Source: Bacteroidales bacterium
Lineage (GTDB): Bacteria > Bacteroidota > Bacteroidia > Bacteroidales > VadinHA17
Reading direction: 5' to 3'
Assembly: GCA_029210565.1 (NCBI GenBank)
Contig: JARGFQ010000009.1
Span: 62,001 to 126,000 of the forward strand
DNA length: 64,000 nt
Below the pieces are notes generated by a model. The model was given only the letters and a program-made list of their open reading frames with translations. It ran no database searches and had not been told where the DNA came from. The stretch's first letter is position 1. Each line of letters starts with the position of its first letter. Positions 25,051 through 33,736 of this stretch are shown one piece after another. A program made the position numbers and the translations under genes.

Positions 25051-25752
25051 TCACGACTGCAGGAGAAAGACCGTCGGACGTTTATCAAGATTGGGCAGCG
25101 CCTCTCTCCAGGCAGCTACGCTCTTCGTTCTGACAAATTCGGTATCGAGGGTGATGTCTGCTGCTATACAGAGGCGGGTTGAGGGTCTGCATACTGCCAG
25201 GATTTCCTGCAGCATCTTCCCGTTCCGGAAGGGAGTCTCCATGAATATCTGCGTCTCGCCACCGGCAGAACGACGCTCAAGATCCCGGAGGGCCTTCTGC
25301 CTGACGGCGCTCTCCACGGGCAGATAGCCGTGAAAGGCAAACCTCTGCCCGTTGAGGCCCGACGAGACCAGGGCCAGCATTATTGAAGAGGGACCGGTAA
25401 GAGGGATGACCCGTATATTCATGCGATGCGCCTCGGCAGCAACAATGCTTCCCGGATCGGCCAGGCCCGGCATTCCGGCTTCACTCATCACCCCGGCATC
25501 AGCCCCTGCTGATACCCTCCTGAGGAGATCCGGGATCATGGCAGGGTCAGCGTGCTTGCCGACAGGAAAAAAGAGAGTGTCATCAAGAGGAAAAGCCCTG
25601 TCAAGAGTTCTCAGAAACCGCCGTGCACTCCTTATCTCCTCAACGGCAAGGAGCCTGAGGGAAAGGACGACCTTTATCGTGCCCGCAGGTATGGTCTGAG
25701 CGTGGTCAGGATTGCCGAGCGTTACCGGCACCATGTATATTACTCCACTCAT
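25051..25752 (-). CDS. RsmI-like SAM-dependent methyltransferase (tetrapyrrole methylase fold)
   Basis: A 233-residue protein related to RsmI, the 16S rRNA C1402 2'-O-methyltransferase. MVPVTLGNPD at the start, GVMSEAGMPGLADPGSIVAAEAH in the middle and the proline/glycine SAM loop VIPLTGPSSIMLALVSSGLNGQRFAFHGYLP agree. It is shorter than true RsmI (about 280) and the N-terminal GNLGD loop is altered to TLGNPD, which fits the second, short RsmI paralogue often found in Bacteroidetes. The exact substrate is unknown. It is divergent from the PhnP-like gene. Confidence 0.85.
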   Translation of the reverse strand: MSGVIYMVPVTLGNPDHAQTIPAGTIKVVLSLRLLAVEEIRSARRFLRTLDRAFPLDDTLFFPVGKHADPAMIPDLLRRVSAGADAGVMSEAGMPGLADPGSIVAAEAHRMNIRVIPLTGPSSIMLALVSSGLNGQRFAFHGYLPVESAVRQKALRDLERRSAGGETQIFMETPFRNGKMLQEILAVCRPSTRLCIAADITLDTEFVRTKSVAAWREALPNLDKRPTVFLLQS

Positions 25753-25842
25753 TCATGCTGACTTATGATCCGGTAAAGATAGACAAAAGCCAGCGCTCAT
25801 GCCAAAGTGACAACCGATATTGTACTTCTCTTATTTTCGGGT

Positions 25843-25850
25843 TATGTTTG
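25843..25850 (+). promoter_or_regulatory. Promoter of the PhnP-like gene (-7 TATGTTTG, -33 TTG)
   Basis: TATGTTTG matches the -7 consensus; TTG at 25820-25822 lies 20 bases upstream. The ATG is 15 bases downstream of the box. Confidence 0.55.
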
Positions 25851-25864
25851 CATAACCAATCCAA

Positions 25865-26635
25865 ATGCCAGTGAAAATCACTTTTCTTGGAACGGGAACC
25901 TCCCAGGGCGTGCCGGTAATTGCCTGCGAGTGCTCTACCTGTATGTCGGCTGACAGCAGGGACAAGAGGCTCAGGACCTCCCTGCTTGTGGAGATTGACA
26001 ATAATACTTTTGTCATTGACGCAGGTCCCGACTTCCGGCAACAGATGCTTACCGCCAGGGTCAAAAAGCTTGATGCCATACTCCTTACCCATGAACATAA
26101 AGACCATATAGCCGGGATGGATGACCTCCGTGCCTTTAATCACAGGAGCCAGGCGGCTATTGACATCTATGCCGAGGAGAGAGTCCAGAACGCAGTCAGA
26201 AAAGAGTACTCTTACGTCTTCTCGGAAAACCGATATCCAGGTGTACCCAGGATGGAACTGCACGTTATCAGTGAGCATAGCTTTGAAATCAATGGCGTTG
26301 AGGTGATACCCCTGCGGGTCTTTCATTACCGGCTGCCGATTCTTGGCTTCAGGATAGGAAATATGGCCTATATTACTGACACCAATTACGTTCCTGAGGA
26401 GACAAAAGAACTGCTGGTAGGAGTGAAGTACCTGGTGATCAATGCCCTCAGGAAAGAGAAACATGTATCACATTTCAGCCTTGGAGAGGCAGTCGGTTTT
26501 ATACGGGAAATTTCTCCGAAGAAAGCCTTCATAACACATATCAGCCATCAGATGGGAAAACATGAGGAGGTCATGGAACTTCCTGTAAATGTCACATTGG
26601 CATGGGACGGGCTGGAGGTGATCTGTGAAGACTGA
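25865..26635 (+). CDS. PhnP-like metallo-beta-lactamase-fold phosphodiesterase
   Basis: A 256-residue MBL-fold hydrolase. The metal site is HEHKDH (H76, H78, D80, H81). An extra cysteine cluster C21, C23, C26 (ACECSTC) fits the structural zinc site of PhnP-type enzymes. MPVKITFLGTGTSQGVPVI is the typical start. PhnP cleaves cyclic ribose phosphates in phosphonate breakdown, but no phn gene is near, so a more general cyclic phosphodiester role is likely; related proteins sit beside lipoate genes in other bacteria. It stands alone and converges on a small lipoprotein gene. Confidence 0.88.
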   Translation: MPVKITFLGTGTSQGVPVIACECSTCMSADSRDKRLRTSLLVEIDNNTFVIDAGPDFRQQMLTARVKKLDAILLTHEHKDHIAGMDDLRAFNHRSQAAIDIYAEERVQNAVRKEYSYVFSENRYPGVPRMELHVISEHSFEINGVEVIPLRVFHYRLPILGFRIGNMAYITDTNYVPEETKELLVGVKYLVINALRKEKHVSHFSLGEAVGFIREISPKKAFITHISHQMGKHEEVMELPVNVTLAWDGLEVICED

Positions 26636-26636
26636 A

Positions 26637-26843
26637 TTACCGCTTCTTGTAACGGTACAGTTTTTTCTGATATTTTTTTGAGAAGAAATATTTGTTGCGG
26701 CCAAGTTGCGAGGTATCAATGTATGAGTTCTTCCTTGCTTCCCGGTAAGAGTTCTTTCTGGTCGATGCACATCCCGGCATCAGCAGGATAGCTGCCAGAA
26801 ACACGATGATAAATGATATGCCTTTGAACTTTCTTCTATTCAT
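26637..26843 (-). CDS. Tiny basic lipoprotein
   Basis: A 68-residue predicted lipoprotein. From the ATG at 26843 the signal MNRRKFKGISFIIVFLAAIL ends in LMPGC with lipidated C25. The mature part of 44 residues is very basic and Tyr-rich (YREARKNSYIDTSQLGRNKY, then YQKKLYRYKKR). I do not recognise a family, though small Lys/Tyr-rich lipoproteins are common in Bacteroidetes. An ATG seven codons upstream would lengthen the n-region; the downstream one gives a normal signal. It converges with the PhnP-like gene with one base between stops. Confidence 0.65.
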   Translation of the reverse strand: MNRRKFKGISFIIVFLAAILLMPGCASTRKNSYREARKNSYIDTSQLGRNKYFFSKKYQKKLYRYKKR

Positions 26844-27018
26844 CGGTTTAGTCCGTATAGGCATCTAAAAGTAGTAATAAAAACCCTGACATCCTGATAA
26901 AATTAACTTCTTTGCCTAAAATAGCTCATTGACTGTACCTTCCCCTTTTATTTTCAGATACAATATCCTAAATTGCACTCCCGTTAAGTCGGATAGCAAT
27001 TTTTCAGGTTATACTCAA

Positions 27019-29793
27019 ATGTACTGCTTAAAGTTTCGCTTTTTTGCCCTTTTTTTGCTCTTTCTGATGCCGCTTTCAGCCCAGAAGCTTGAAAATCTTG
27101 GCATTGTGAAGGACAACGGAGCAGATGTTGTAGCCCTGGTGCTGGAAGACAGCAGCCGTATCACCATGACTGCTCCCAAACCTCTTTTCAGCTTCAGGCT
27201 CGACGGTGTTTATTTTGATTCTGATGATGTACCGGCCGGACTGACAGGTAACCGTTTTTTGATGATTTTTCCCGGAGGTATTGAGGCCGGGTTTACTCCA
27301 AGGGGTGGATCTCATCCCGGTTTTTTAGCTGAGCTGGTACTGAGAAACAACTGGAATGACACTGTAACTATAAGCGACGTAGTGCCCTTCGGCGAGAATG
27401 GCAACAGCGCCTGGATCACCGGTTACGGCCCCCCGGGCCTCGCCAGGGCAAACCTCTTCCTGCCGGGAAAGAGCCCCGTCAGGGTTATATTGCCGGACAA
27501 TGCCTGGGAGACAGGCTTTGCAACCTTTGAAGCCGGAGGGGGAGTGTCGGTAAGCGCTATTGCCAGACGCATTGGCACAGATAACGGAACAGTCAGACGA
27601 TATGAAACAATCCTGCCGCCGGGAGCGACAGTGACGTACCACATATGGGCAGACCTCTGCAGGGGGTCATGGCAGGAGGGACTTCGACTGATGTTCTCAG
27701 AGCGCTGGCTCTATGACCTTACAGGCTTTGATGATACCCTCTACAGTCGCGATGACCTGAAGTGGATACGGAGAAGCTACCTGATGATCCTGCAGATGGC
27801 ATGGGACAGGGAATTTTATGACCGCTTCAGCGGCGAAGATAACTTTGGCAACCTCCTGTCAGAATACAACAGCCTCTTCGGGCATGTCGATGTCTACGGT
27901 ATCTGGCCCACATGGCCCAGGCTCGGACTCGATGAGAGAAACCAATGGGACCTATACAGGGACCTGCCCGGCGGTACAGAGCGACTGAGAGCTGTCAGCA
28001 GGCAGGCAAGACTGAATGACTGCCGTTTCTTTATAGCCTATAATCCGTGGGACCGCAGTACGAGGGAGGAGAACCATCTTGCAGGCATGGCTGCCATCAT
28101 TGCCGATACGGAAGCTGACGGCGTGGTGCTTGATACCGAAGGACGATCCTCGGATGAACTGCAGGGTGCGGCAGACACTGTACGCAAGGGCGTAATTATG
28201 TATTCCGAAGGTATGCCGGTGATCAGGGATATGCCGGGAATCGTTGCGGCAAGAGTACACAATGCTCTCTTCCTGAGTCCGGAACTGAACCTTAACAAGC
28301 TGGTGCGACCTGACTTTGCCATTTTTCGGGTTGCTGACGTCGGAGAGGATATCCTGCACAGGGAGATATCAGTCGCATTCTTTAACGGCTACGGTACCGA
28401 ACTTAACCTCTTCAGACCCGGAAGACGCAACGAAGAGTACAGGTCGGATCTTGACTATCTCGCCTCAACAACATACATCCTTAGAAGAAACAGTGATGCC
28501 TTCCTTGATATGAAGTGGACTCCTCTGGTCAAAAGCATGGCAGACAGGCTATATGTCAACAGATGGAGGGCAGGAGAGAAGAGCATATATACCGTCCTGA
28601 GCATGGATAATCTGGGTTACGACGGACCTCTCTTCTCATTGGGCGACACTGCCGGAAAACACCTCGTCTCCCTCTGGAGACATGAGGAACTGCTGCCGTC
28701 GGTGATAAACGGTCAGCTTATGGTGCCGGTGAAGGCCGAGGGATGGAGTCGTGCACACAACGGCACGAGGAAGGAGAGCTCCGTTGATTGCATAGCCTTG
28801 CTGCCCAGGCTGATCAGGAACCGCATAGAGGGTAACAGCCTGTATATCTCTTCTGACACCGCCGGCCTTCTGTCACTCTACACCGGATCACCGGGCTACG
28901 GTAATTCTCCCGTGATGGAGTTCCGATCACCTGCCGACACCCTCATTCCCATAGAGAGACTGTTCGGGATATCCGGGGAAAAGATAGTCATCGAACTGAC
29001 AGATGAGGGATTACTGCTTGATGAAAGAGTGATCACCACGGAGGCGGGTATGCCATGGCTCATCTCAGAGAGGAGGCGGACGCTCCCGCCGGTGGAGATG
29101 CCGGAAGATATGGTCACTGTTCCTGCTGCAACAGTGAGCTACAGCCTCGATGCCAATGATGAATTCATAGTCTATCCCAACACCGGAAAGGTGGTTACTG
29201 TAGAGACCGACACCTTTCTCATCGACAGATACCCGGTCACCAATGAGCAGTTCCTCCGTTTCATAAGAGAGACAAGGTATATCCCTGATGATACAACCAA
29301 CTATCTCAGGCACTGGGAGGGTGGAATGCCGGCAGGTGGACAGGAGCGCTACCCGGTTGTCTGGGTAAGCCTGGAGGATGCCAGGGCCTATGCCCTCTGG
29401 GCGGGCAAGAGACTGCCAACAGAGGGGGAGTGGCAGCTGGCAGCACAGGGTACCGATGGCCGGGAGTGGCCATGGGGCGACGAATTTCATGCCACAAAAT
29501 GCAATAACGGATTTAGCAGGCCGACACCTGTTGATGCTTTCCCGAAAGGAGAGAGCCCATACGGCGTGGCAGACCTGGTGGGCAATGTGTGGCAGATGAC
29601 CGGCGATGTCTACTCCAACGGGGTTTACTACTTCAATATAATCAGGGGAGGGAGCTACTTCAAGCCGGAATCAAGCTGGTGGTACATACAGGGCGGGCCA
29701 CAGCCGCTCACAAAGACCCAGATGCAGCTTCTCGTCTCACCCGGCTATGACCGCAGTGCCACAGTGGGATTCCGGTGCGTGATGGACCTGTAG
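27019..29793 (+). CDS. Secreted protein: putative glycosidase-like barrel fused to FGE-sulfatase (SUMF1) domain
   Basis: A 924-residue exported protein. The ATG at 27019 gives a clean signal peptide (MYCLKFRFFALFLLFLMPLSAQ); the frame from 26929 is longer without reason. Residues about 25-240 are beta-rich. About 250-520 looks like a (beta/alpha) barrel of glycoside-hydrolase type: YGIWPTWPRLGLDERNQWD, FFIAYNPWDRS, IADTEADGVVLDTEG, where D/E of the last block are candidate catalytic residues. About 545-690 looks like a C-terminal beta domain. The last 235 residues are a formylglycine-generating-enzyme/EgtB-like domain: FLIDRYPVTNEQFLRFI, PVVWVSLEDARAYALWAGKR, LPTEGEWQLAAQGTDG, VGNVWQMTGD, IIRGGSYF, VGFRCV. 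The FGE catalytic cysteines are not evident, so this domain more likely binds a ligand. The family of the barrel is unknown to me. Confidence 0.7.
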   Translation: MYCLKFRFFALFLLFLMPLSAQKLENLGIVKDNGADVVALVLEDSSRITMTAPKPLFSFRLDGVYFDSDDVPAGLTGNRFLMIFPGGIEAGFTPRGGSHPGFLAELVLRNNWNDTVTISDVVPFGENGNSAWITGYGPPGLARANLFLPGKSPVRVILPDNAWETGFATFEAGGGVSVSAIARRIGTDNGTVRRYETILPPGATVTYHIWADLCRGSWQEGLRLMFSERWLYDLTGFDDTLYSRDDLKWIRRSYLMILQMAWDREFYDRFSGEDNFGNLLSEYNSLFGHVDVYGIWPTWPRLGLDERNQWDLYRDLPGGTERLRAVSRQARLNDCRFFIAYNPWDRSTREENHLAGMAAIIADTEADGVVLDTEGRSSDELQGAADTVRKGVIMYSEGMPVIRDMPGIVAARVHNALFLSPELNLNKLVRPDFAIFRVADVGEDILHREISVAFFNGYGTELNLFRPGRRNEEYRSDLDYLASTTYILRRNSDAFLDMKWTPLVKSMADRLYVNRWRAGEKSIYTVLSMDNLGYDGPLFSLGDTAGKHLVSLWRHEELLPSVINGQLMVPVKAEGWSRAHNGTRKESSVDCIALLPRLIRNRIEGNSLYISSDTAGLLSLYTGSPGYGNSPVMEFRSPADTLIPIERLFGISGEKIVIELTDEGLLLDERVITTEAGMPWLISERRRTLPPVEMPEDMVTVPAATVSYSLDANDEFIVYPNTGKVVTVETDTFLIDRYPVTNEQFLRFIRETRYIPDDTTNYLRHWEGGMPAGGQERYPVVWVSLEDARAYALWAGKRLPTEGEWQLAAQGTDGREWPWGDEFHATKCNNGFSRPTPVDAFPKGESPYGVADLVGNVWQMTGDVYSNGVYYFNIIRGGSYFKPESSWWYIQGGPQPLTKTQMQLLVSPGYDRSATVGFRCVMDL

Positions 29794-29819
29794 GCCAGTC
29801 GGCACTCTTCAGTCGGCAG
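29794..29819. repeat. GCCAGTCGGCA short intergenic repeat
   Basis: GCCAGTCGGCA at 29794-29804 and CAGTCGGCAG at 29810-29819 follow the stop of the barrel-FGE gene. The same word follows the ffh stop at 58279-58290. Confidence 0.5.
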
Positions 29820-29869
29820 CCTGTAACTAACTGATTGACTGAATACTGTGGGCTGAAGACTGTGGACTA

Positions 29870-31039
29870 TCAAGAAATCCTCCTTGCTCCGTCACCAACA
29901 CCGGGCATATAGAAATCAGCCTTAAGTCCTGTCTTTGCAGTGTAGATATCACCTAATTTGGCAGCAAAATCATCTGCGTGCCGGTTTTCCACTATCGAGA
30001 CGGTGCAACCCCCGAACCCGGCACCGGTCATCCTGGTACCGATGACACCGGGAAGCTTGCGGCCCTCATATACCAGGGTGTCAGGCTCGATGCCCGTCAC
30101 CTCATAATCGGTACAGAGAGAGTCGTGCGATTCGTTCATAAGCCGGCCGAAGGTCTCAATATCATTTTTCTCAAGTGCCATGATGGCTTCCAGGGTCCTG
30201 CCGTTCTCCGTAATGACATGCCTGGCCCTTTTACGCACCACCGTGTCGTCAATGTACCTCTCTGTCATCCACAGGTCGGAAACGGTTAGCTGACTGAGGT
30301 TCCTGACAGGATGGTGCAGGGATATCAGCTCTACAGCCCTCTCGCACTCTGAACGTCGTTCGTTGTATTTAGAGTCGGTAAGACCCCGCCGCTTGTTGGT
30401 GTTGGTAATGATCAGCCGGCGGTCTCCCAGGATCAGCGGTGCATACCTGTACTCCAGAGTGTCACAGTCGAGACTGATGGCATGATCTCTCTTCCCGAAG
30501 CCTACTGCAAACTGATCCATGATGCCGCAGTTCATTCCCGCAAAAATGTTCTCTGCCCTCTGCGACATTTTTACCAGCTTCATCATCTCTAAACCTGCCC
30601 CGGTGATCCCGTTCATTGCCACGGCAGTGACCATCTCAATGGATGCCGACGACGAGAGACCGGCACCGTTGGGGATGTCACCATAGAAGAGAAGCTCCAG
30701 CCCGGGGGCGGAGATGCCCTCAAGGGCAAACTCGTTGATGACACCGACGGGGTAGTTGGTCCAGCTTCCCGGAATGGGCGCGTAGACTGGCGAGAGAGGC
30801 ACCTCCACCTCACCGGGGAAGTTAAGGCTGTTGAGCCTGATCTTCGTTCCGCCAGTCCGGCGCAACGCCATCACCGTACCGAAATCCAGAGCACAGGGAA
30901 AGACATATCCCCCGTTGTAGTCGGTGTGCTCCCCGATCAGGTTGACACGTCCCGGTGAATAAAAAAAGACAGGGTCTGTTGCCCTGTCCCCGTATGTTTT
31001 AAAGAACTCCTCCCTAAGGAGGTCTATGTCTGCTTTCAT
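29870..31039 (-). CDS. galK: Galactokinase
   Basis: A 389-residue GHMP kinase that makes galactose-1-phosphate. The galactokinase signature PGRVNLIGEHTDYNGGYVFPCAL is cut here to its core GEHTDYNGG; the ATP loop is PNGAGLSSSASIE, followed by MNCGIMDQFAVGFGK with the catalytic Asp, and the C-terminal motif is TGAGFGGCTVSIV. The length is normal. The start codon overlaps the dnaA stop (ATGA at 31036-31039), so its translation is coupled to dnaA. No other Leloir gene is in the window. Confidence 0.95.
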   Translation of the reverse strand: MKADIDLLREEFFKTYGDRATDPVFFYSPGRVNLIGEHTDYNGGYVFPCALDFGTVMALRRTGGTKIRLNSLNFPGEVEVPLSPVYAPIPGSWTNYPVGVINEFALEGISAPGLELLFYGDIPNGAGLSSSASIEMVTAVAMNGITGAGLEMMKLVKMSQRAENIFAGMNCGIMDQFAVGFGKRDHAISLDCDTLEYRYAPLILGDRRLIITNTNKRRGLTDSKYNERRSECERAVELISLHHPVRNLSQLTVSDLWMTERYIDDTVVRKRARHVITENGRTLEAIMALEKNDIETFGRLMNESHDSLCTDYEVTGIEPDTLVYEGRKLPGVIGTRMTGAGFGGCTVSIVENRHADDFAAKLGDIYTAKTGLKADFYMPGVGDGARRIS

Positions 31040-32466
31040 ACCTTCAGCTTTTTCTCTATTTCTAATATCTGGTTCCTGAAATGACGGTCAGTGTCTATAA
31101 GGTTGTTGACGGTCTTGCAGGCATGCAACACGGTGGCGTGGTCCTTTCCACCGATGGATGAACCAATGCTGGCCAGTGACGCCTTGGTGAGACTCTTGGA
31201 GAAGTACATCGACACCTGCCTGGCCTGAACAATCTCCCTCTTGCGCGTCTTGCCCTGCATCAGATCAACGGGAATCTTGTAATACTCGCAAACAACCTTC
31301 TGTATGTAATCAATGGTTATCTCCCTGCGCTGGGTGTTGACGAGCCTGTCAACCATCTGGCGCGCCAGCTCCAGTGTCACCTCCTTGCGGTTGAGGGTCG
31401 ACTGGGCATAGAGCGATATAAGGCCTGACTCAAGCTCCCTGATGTTCGATGATATGTTCTCGGCAAGGAACTCAAAGATCTCATCGGGCAGCTCAATGCC
31501 GTCATTGTAGGCCTTCTTGCGGAGTATGGCCAGCCTGGTCTCGTAGTCGGGCTTCTGGAGGTCAGCAAGCAGACCCCACTTGAAACGCGACAACAGGCGC
31601 TGCTCCATACCCTGCAACTCTACCGGAGGCTTGTCACAGGTGAGTATGAGCTGCTTGCCCGACTGATGCAGATGGTTGAAGATGTGAAAGAAAGTATCCT
31701 GTGTCTTCTCCTTGCCGGCAAACTCATGAACGTCGTCAATGATCAGAACGTCAATCATCTGGTAGAAATGGAGAAAATCATTCTTGTTGTTGTTCCTTAT
31801 TGATTCAACAAACTGTGTCTGAAATTTGTTGGCGTTCACATAAAGCACAGTCTTGTCCGGAAACTTCTCCTTCACCAGAATGCCTATGGCCTGCACAAGA
31901 TGCGTCTTTCCAAGCCCTGAGTCACCGTATATCATCAGCGGGTTGAAGGCTGTGCCGCCTGGATTGTTCCCGACAGCTATACCTGCCGACCGGGCAAGAC
32001 GGTTGCATTCACCCTCTATAAAATTTGCAAATGAGTAGTCGGGATTGAGCCTGGGATCAAAATGTAGCTTCTTGATGCCCGGGATAATAAAGGGATTGCG
32101 TATGGCAGGCTGCGCAGCCTCAAACGGTACCTGCATGGGCTTGTTGTGCAGATCACTCTTGTTCCTTGAAGGATACCGCACGGTGTAAGGCTTGCCGTTG
32201 GCATACCCCGCGTTCTCCATAATGATGTTGTACTCAAGCTTTGCATCATTGCCTATCTCACGCCTTAGAGTCTTGCGGAGAATGTCAATATATTGCTCTT
32301 CGAGATATTCATAGAAAAACGGACTGGGCACCTGAATTGTCAGTATGCTCTTTTCGAGCCTGAGGGGAACGATAGGCTCAAACCATGTTTTGAAACTGGC
32401 CGAAGGAATTATGTCACGAATAATTTCCAGACAATTGTTCCAAACCTCATCGTGTGACTTGTTCAT
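31036..32466 (-). CDS. dnaA: Chromosomal replication initiator DnaA
   Basis: A 476-residue initiator. Domain I covers residues 1-85 (VWNNCLEIIRDIIPSASFKTW), then a short linker follows. The AAA+ domain has Walker A GDSGLGKTHL at 181-190 and Walker B VLIIDDVHEFAGKEKTQ; arginine-finger and sensor blocks are RLLSRFKWGLLADLQ. The C-terminal HTH has the DnaA signature IGGKDHATVLHACKTV. The ATG at 32466 has no good Shine-Dalgarno. The 5' leader is A/T-rich with several dyads (separate entries). galK is coupled behind it, an unusual partner. Confidence 0.97.
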   Translation of the reverse strand: MNKSHDEVWNNCLEIIRDIIPSASFKTWFEPIVPLRLEKSILTIQVPSPFFYEYLEEQYIDILRKTLRREIGNDAKLEYNIIMENAGYANGKPYTVRYPSRNKSDLHNKPMQVPFEAAQPAIRNPFIIPGIKKLHFDPRLNPDYSFANFIEGECNRLARSAGIAVGNNPGGTAFNPLMIYGDSGLGKTHLVQAIGILVKEKFPDKTVLYVNANKFQTQFVESIRNNNKNDFLHFYQMIDVLIIDDVHEFAGKEKTQDTFFHIFNHLHQSGKQLILTCDKPPVELQGMEQRLLSRFKWGLLADLQKPDYETRLAILRKKAYNDGIELPDEIFEFLAENISSNIRELESGLISLYAQSTLNRKEVTLELARQMVDRLVNTQRREITIDYIQKVVCEYYKIPVDLMQGKTRKREIVQARQVSMYFSKSLTKASLASIGSSIGGKDHATVLHACKTVNNLIDTDRHFRNQILEIEKKLKV

Positions 32467-32493
32467 TAAGATTGAAATTAAAAAAGATATTAT

Positions 32494-32516
32494 CCTGTTT
32501 CAGGTGACGAAACCTG
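32494..32516. promoter_or_regulatory. CCTG/CAGG dyads in the dnaA leader
   Basis: CCTG-TTT-CAGG overlaps CAGGT-GACGAA-ACCTG; two interleaved dyads 28-50 bases in front of the dnaA ATG. Possible operator or RNA hairpin; function unknown. Confidence 0.3.
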
Positions 32517-32529
32517 TGACAATATTTGT

Positions 32530-32559
32530 AAAAAAAAAAGGTAAAAAAAAATTTTTTTT
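32530..32559. other. A10-GGT-A9-T8 homopolymer block upstream of dnaA
   Basis: A run of ten A, then GGT, then nine A and eight T. Such a tract is bent or easily melted; it could be a promoter UP-type element or an unwinding element. Confidence 0.5.
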
Positions 32560-32726
32560 CTCTTGACTTTTACATTTATTCTTTATGGTAATGAACATCA
32601 GGTCCTTATATCCGAAAAGAAAATTCAAAAAAAATAATGTACTGTCAATCAGTATTATACGGGGAAGGGTATGTCTCCCAACGACTTAAAAGAAGAGGAT
32701 ATTTCTGTCTTAATATGTATTCGGGG

Positions 32727-32745
32727 ACTATTTCCCGGAAATAGT
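32727..32745. promoter_or_regulatory. Perfect 19-base palindrome ACTATTTCC-C-GGAAATAGT
   Basis: Nine-base arms around one central C, lying 46 bases behind the MCE gene stop and 261 bases before dnaA. It has no T tract, so it looks more like a protein-binding dyad than a terminator. Confidence 0.45.
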
Positions 32746-32790
32746 GCTGTAACGGGATGATTCAATAATGTTTAACACTTTTCGGGCATT

Positions 32791-33732
32791 TCATTCGCTC
32801 TTTTTGCCAAAAAGGGAGAAGTGGACATATTTGGTGGGATTGTTCCTCATATCCTGGAGCAAAAGATCGAGACTGGTGAGAGTGTTATTGAGATTCGCGT
32901 AAAGAGAGTCGTCTTTCATCAGCTTTCCCGCCGAACCCTCTCCCTTACTTATTCCTTTTGCCAGTTCATCGAGGCTGACAAGTGACGACTTCAGCGAGGT
33001 GAGTGTTGATTCCAGGTCTGCCGATGCAAAAGCCTCTGAGATCAACTCCAGGTTCTTCATCGTCGAATCAAGTGATGAGCTGTTTGCTGACATCATTGCC
33101 GTAAAGAGCCTGAGATCTTCTATCGACGCCATGAGAGCATCCTTCTTGCTGTCTGTGATCTCCTCAAGGCCTGCAGTAAGGCCGTTAACATTTGAAACGG
33201 CAGACCTGATGCCGGCCGCAAACTCGGGAGTGAATATCGCATTGACCGATGAGATCACCGAATCAAGCTTAACGATCATATCCGCGAGGTTATCCTCGAC
33301 AGGGGCCAGGGCGTCACTGAGCCTTTCCGTGATAGGGGTGGCCACATAACCTTCAAGGGTATCGTGATTGTGACACATCTCGCTGCTCTGCCCCATGCGC
33401 AGTATCACCTTCATACCGGCAATCAGGGTCGCTGTTGTAATCTCAGCCCTGGTGTCACGGGGGACATTGAAGTGTTTGTCAACGGAAAGAGACACCAGGA
33501 TCCTCCCGGAACCGTCGTTTATCAGCCTGATATCCTGCACAACACCTGCCTGGTAACCGTTGATCTCAACCGGATTCGACTCCGTCAGCCCTGCAATGTT
33601 GCCGTATACAACATGGTAGGTGTCACTGCTTGTAAAGAGAGCGGTGCCCTTTAAAAAGCTGAAAAGAAGTATGAACGCAACAATGGTGACAAGCGCTACA
33701 ACCCCTACTTTAACCTCGTGTGATATCTTCAT
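32791..33732 (-). CDS. MCE-domain protein (MlaD-like)
   Basis: A 313-residue inner-membrane anchored substrate-binding protein of an ABC lipid-transport system. One N-terminal membrane segment lies at 9-27 (VGVVALVTIVAFILLFSFL), the MCE domain at about 35-115 (YHVVYGNIAGLTESNPVEINGYQAGVVQDI...), and a long helical C-terminal region follows. The matching MlaE permease and MlaF ATPase genes are not in this window. It is the second gene behind the amidase with a four-base gap. This fits transport of phospholipid between the two membranes. Confidence 0.88.
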   Translation of the reverse strand: MKISHEVKVGVVALVTIVAFILLFSFLKGTALFTSSDTYHVVYGNIAGLTESNPVEINGYQAGVVQDIRLINDGSGRILVSLSVDKHFNVPRDTRAEITTATLIAGMKVILRMGQSSEMCHNHDTLEGYVATPITERLSDALAPVEDNLADMIVKLDSVISSVNAIFTPEFAAGIRSAVSNVNGLTAGLEEITDSKKDALMASIEDLRLFTAMMSANSSSLDSTMKNLELISEAFASADLESTLTSLKSSLVSLDELAKGISKGEGSAGKLMKDDSLYANLNNTLTSLDLLLQDMRNNPTKYVHFSLFGKKSE

Positions 33733-33736
33733 TCTG

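Larger units (their letters stand above)
32467..32790. other. 324-base A/T-rich region between mlaD-like gene and dnaA
   Basis: No gene is seen here. Going from dnaA outwards it holds CCTG/CAGG half-sites (32494-32516), an A10-GGT-A9-T8 homopolymer block (32530-32559), and a 19-base palindrome (32727-32745). No match to the DnaA box TTATNCACA was found on either strand, so a replication origin is possible only in the sense of A/T content. Confidence 0.55.
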
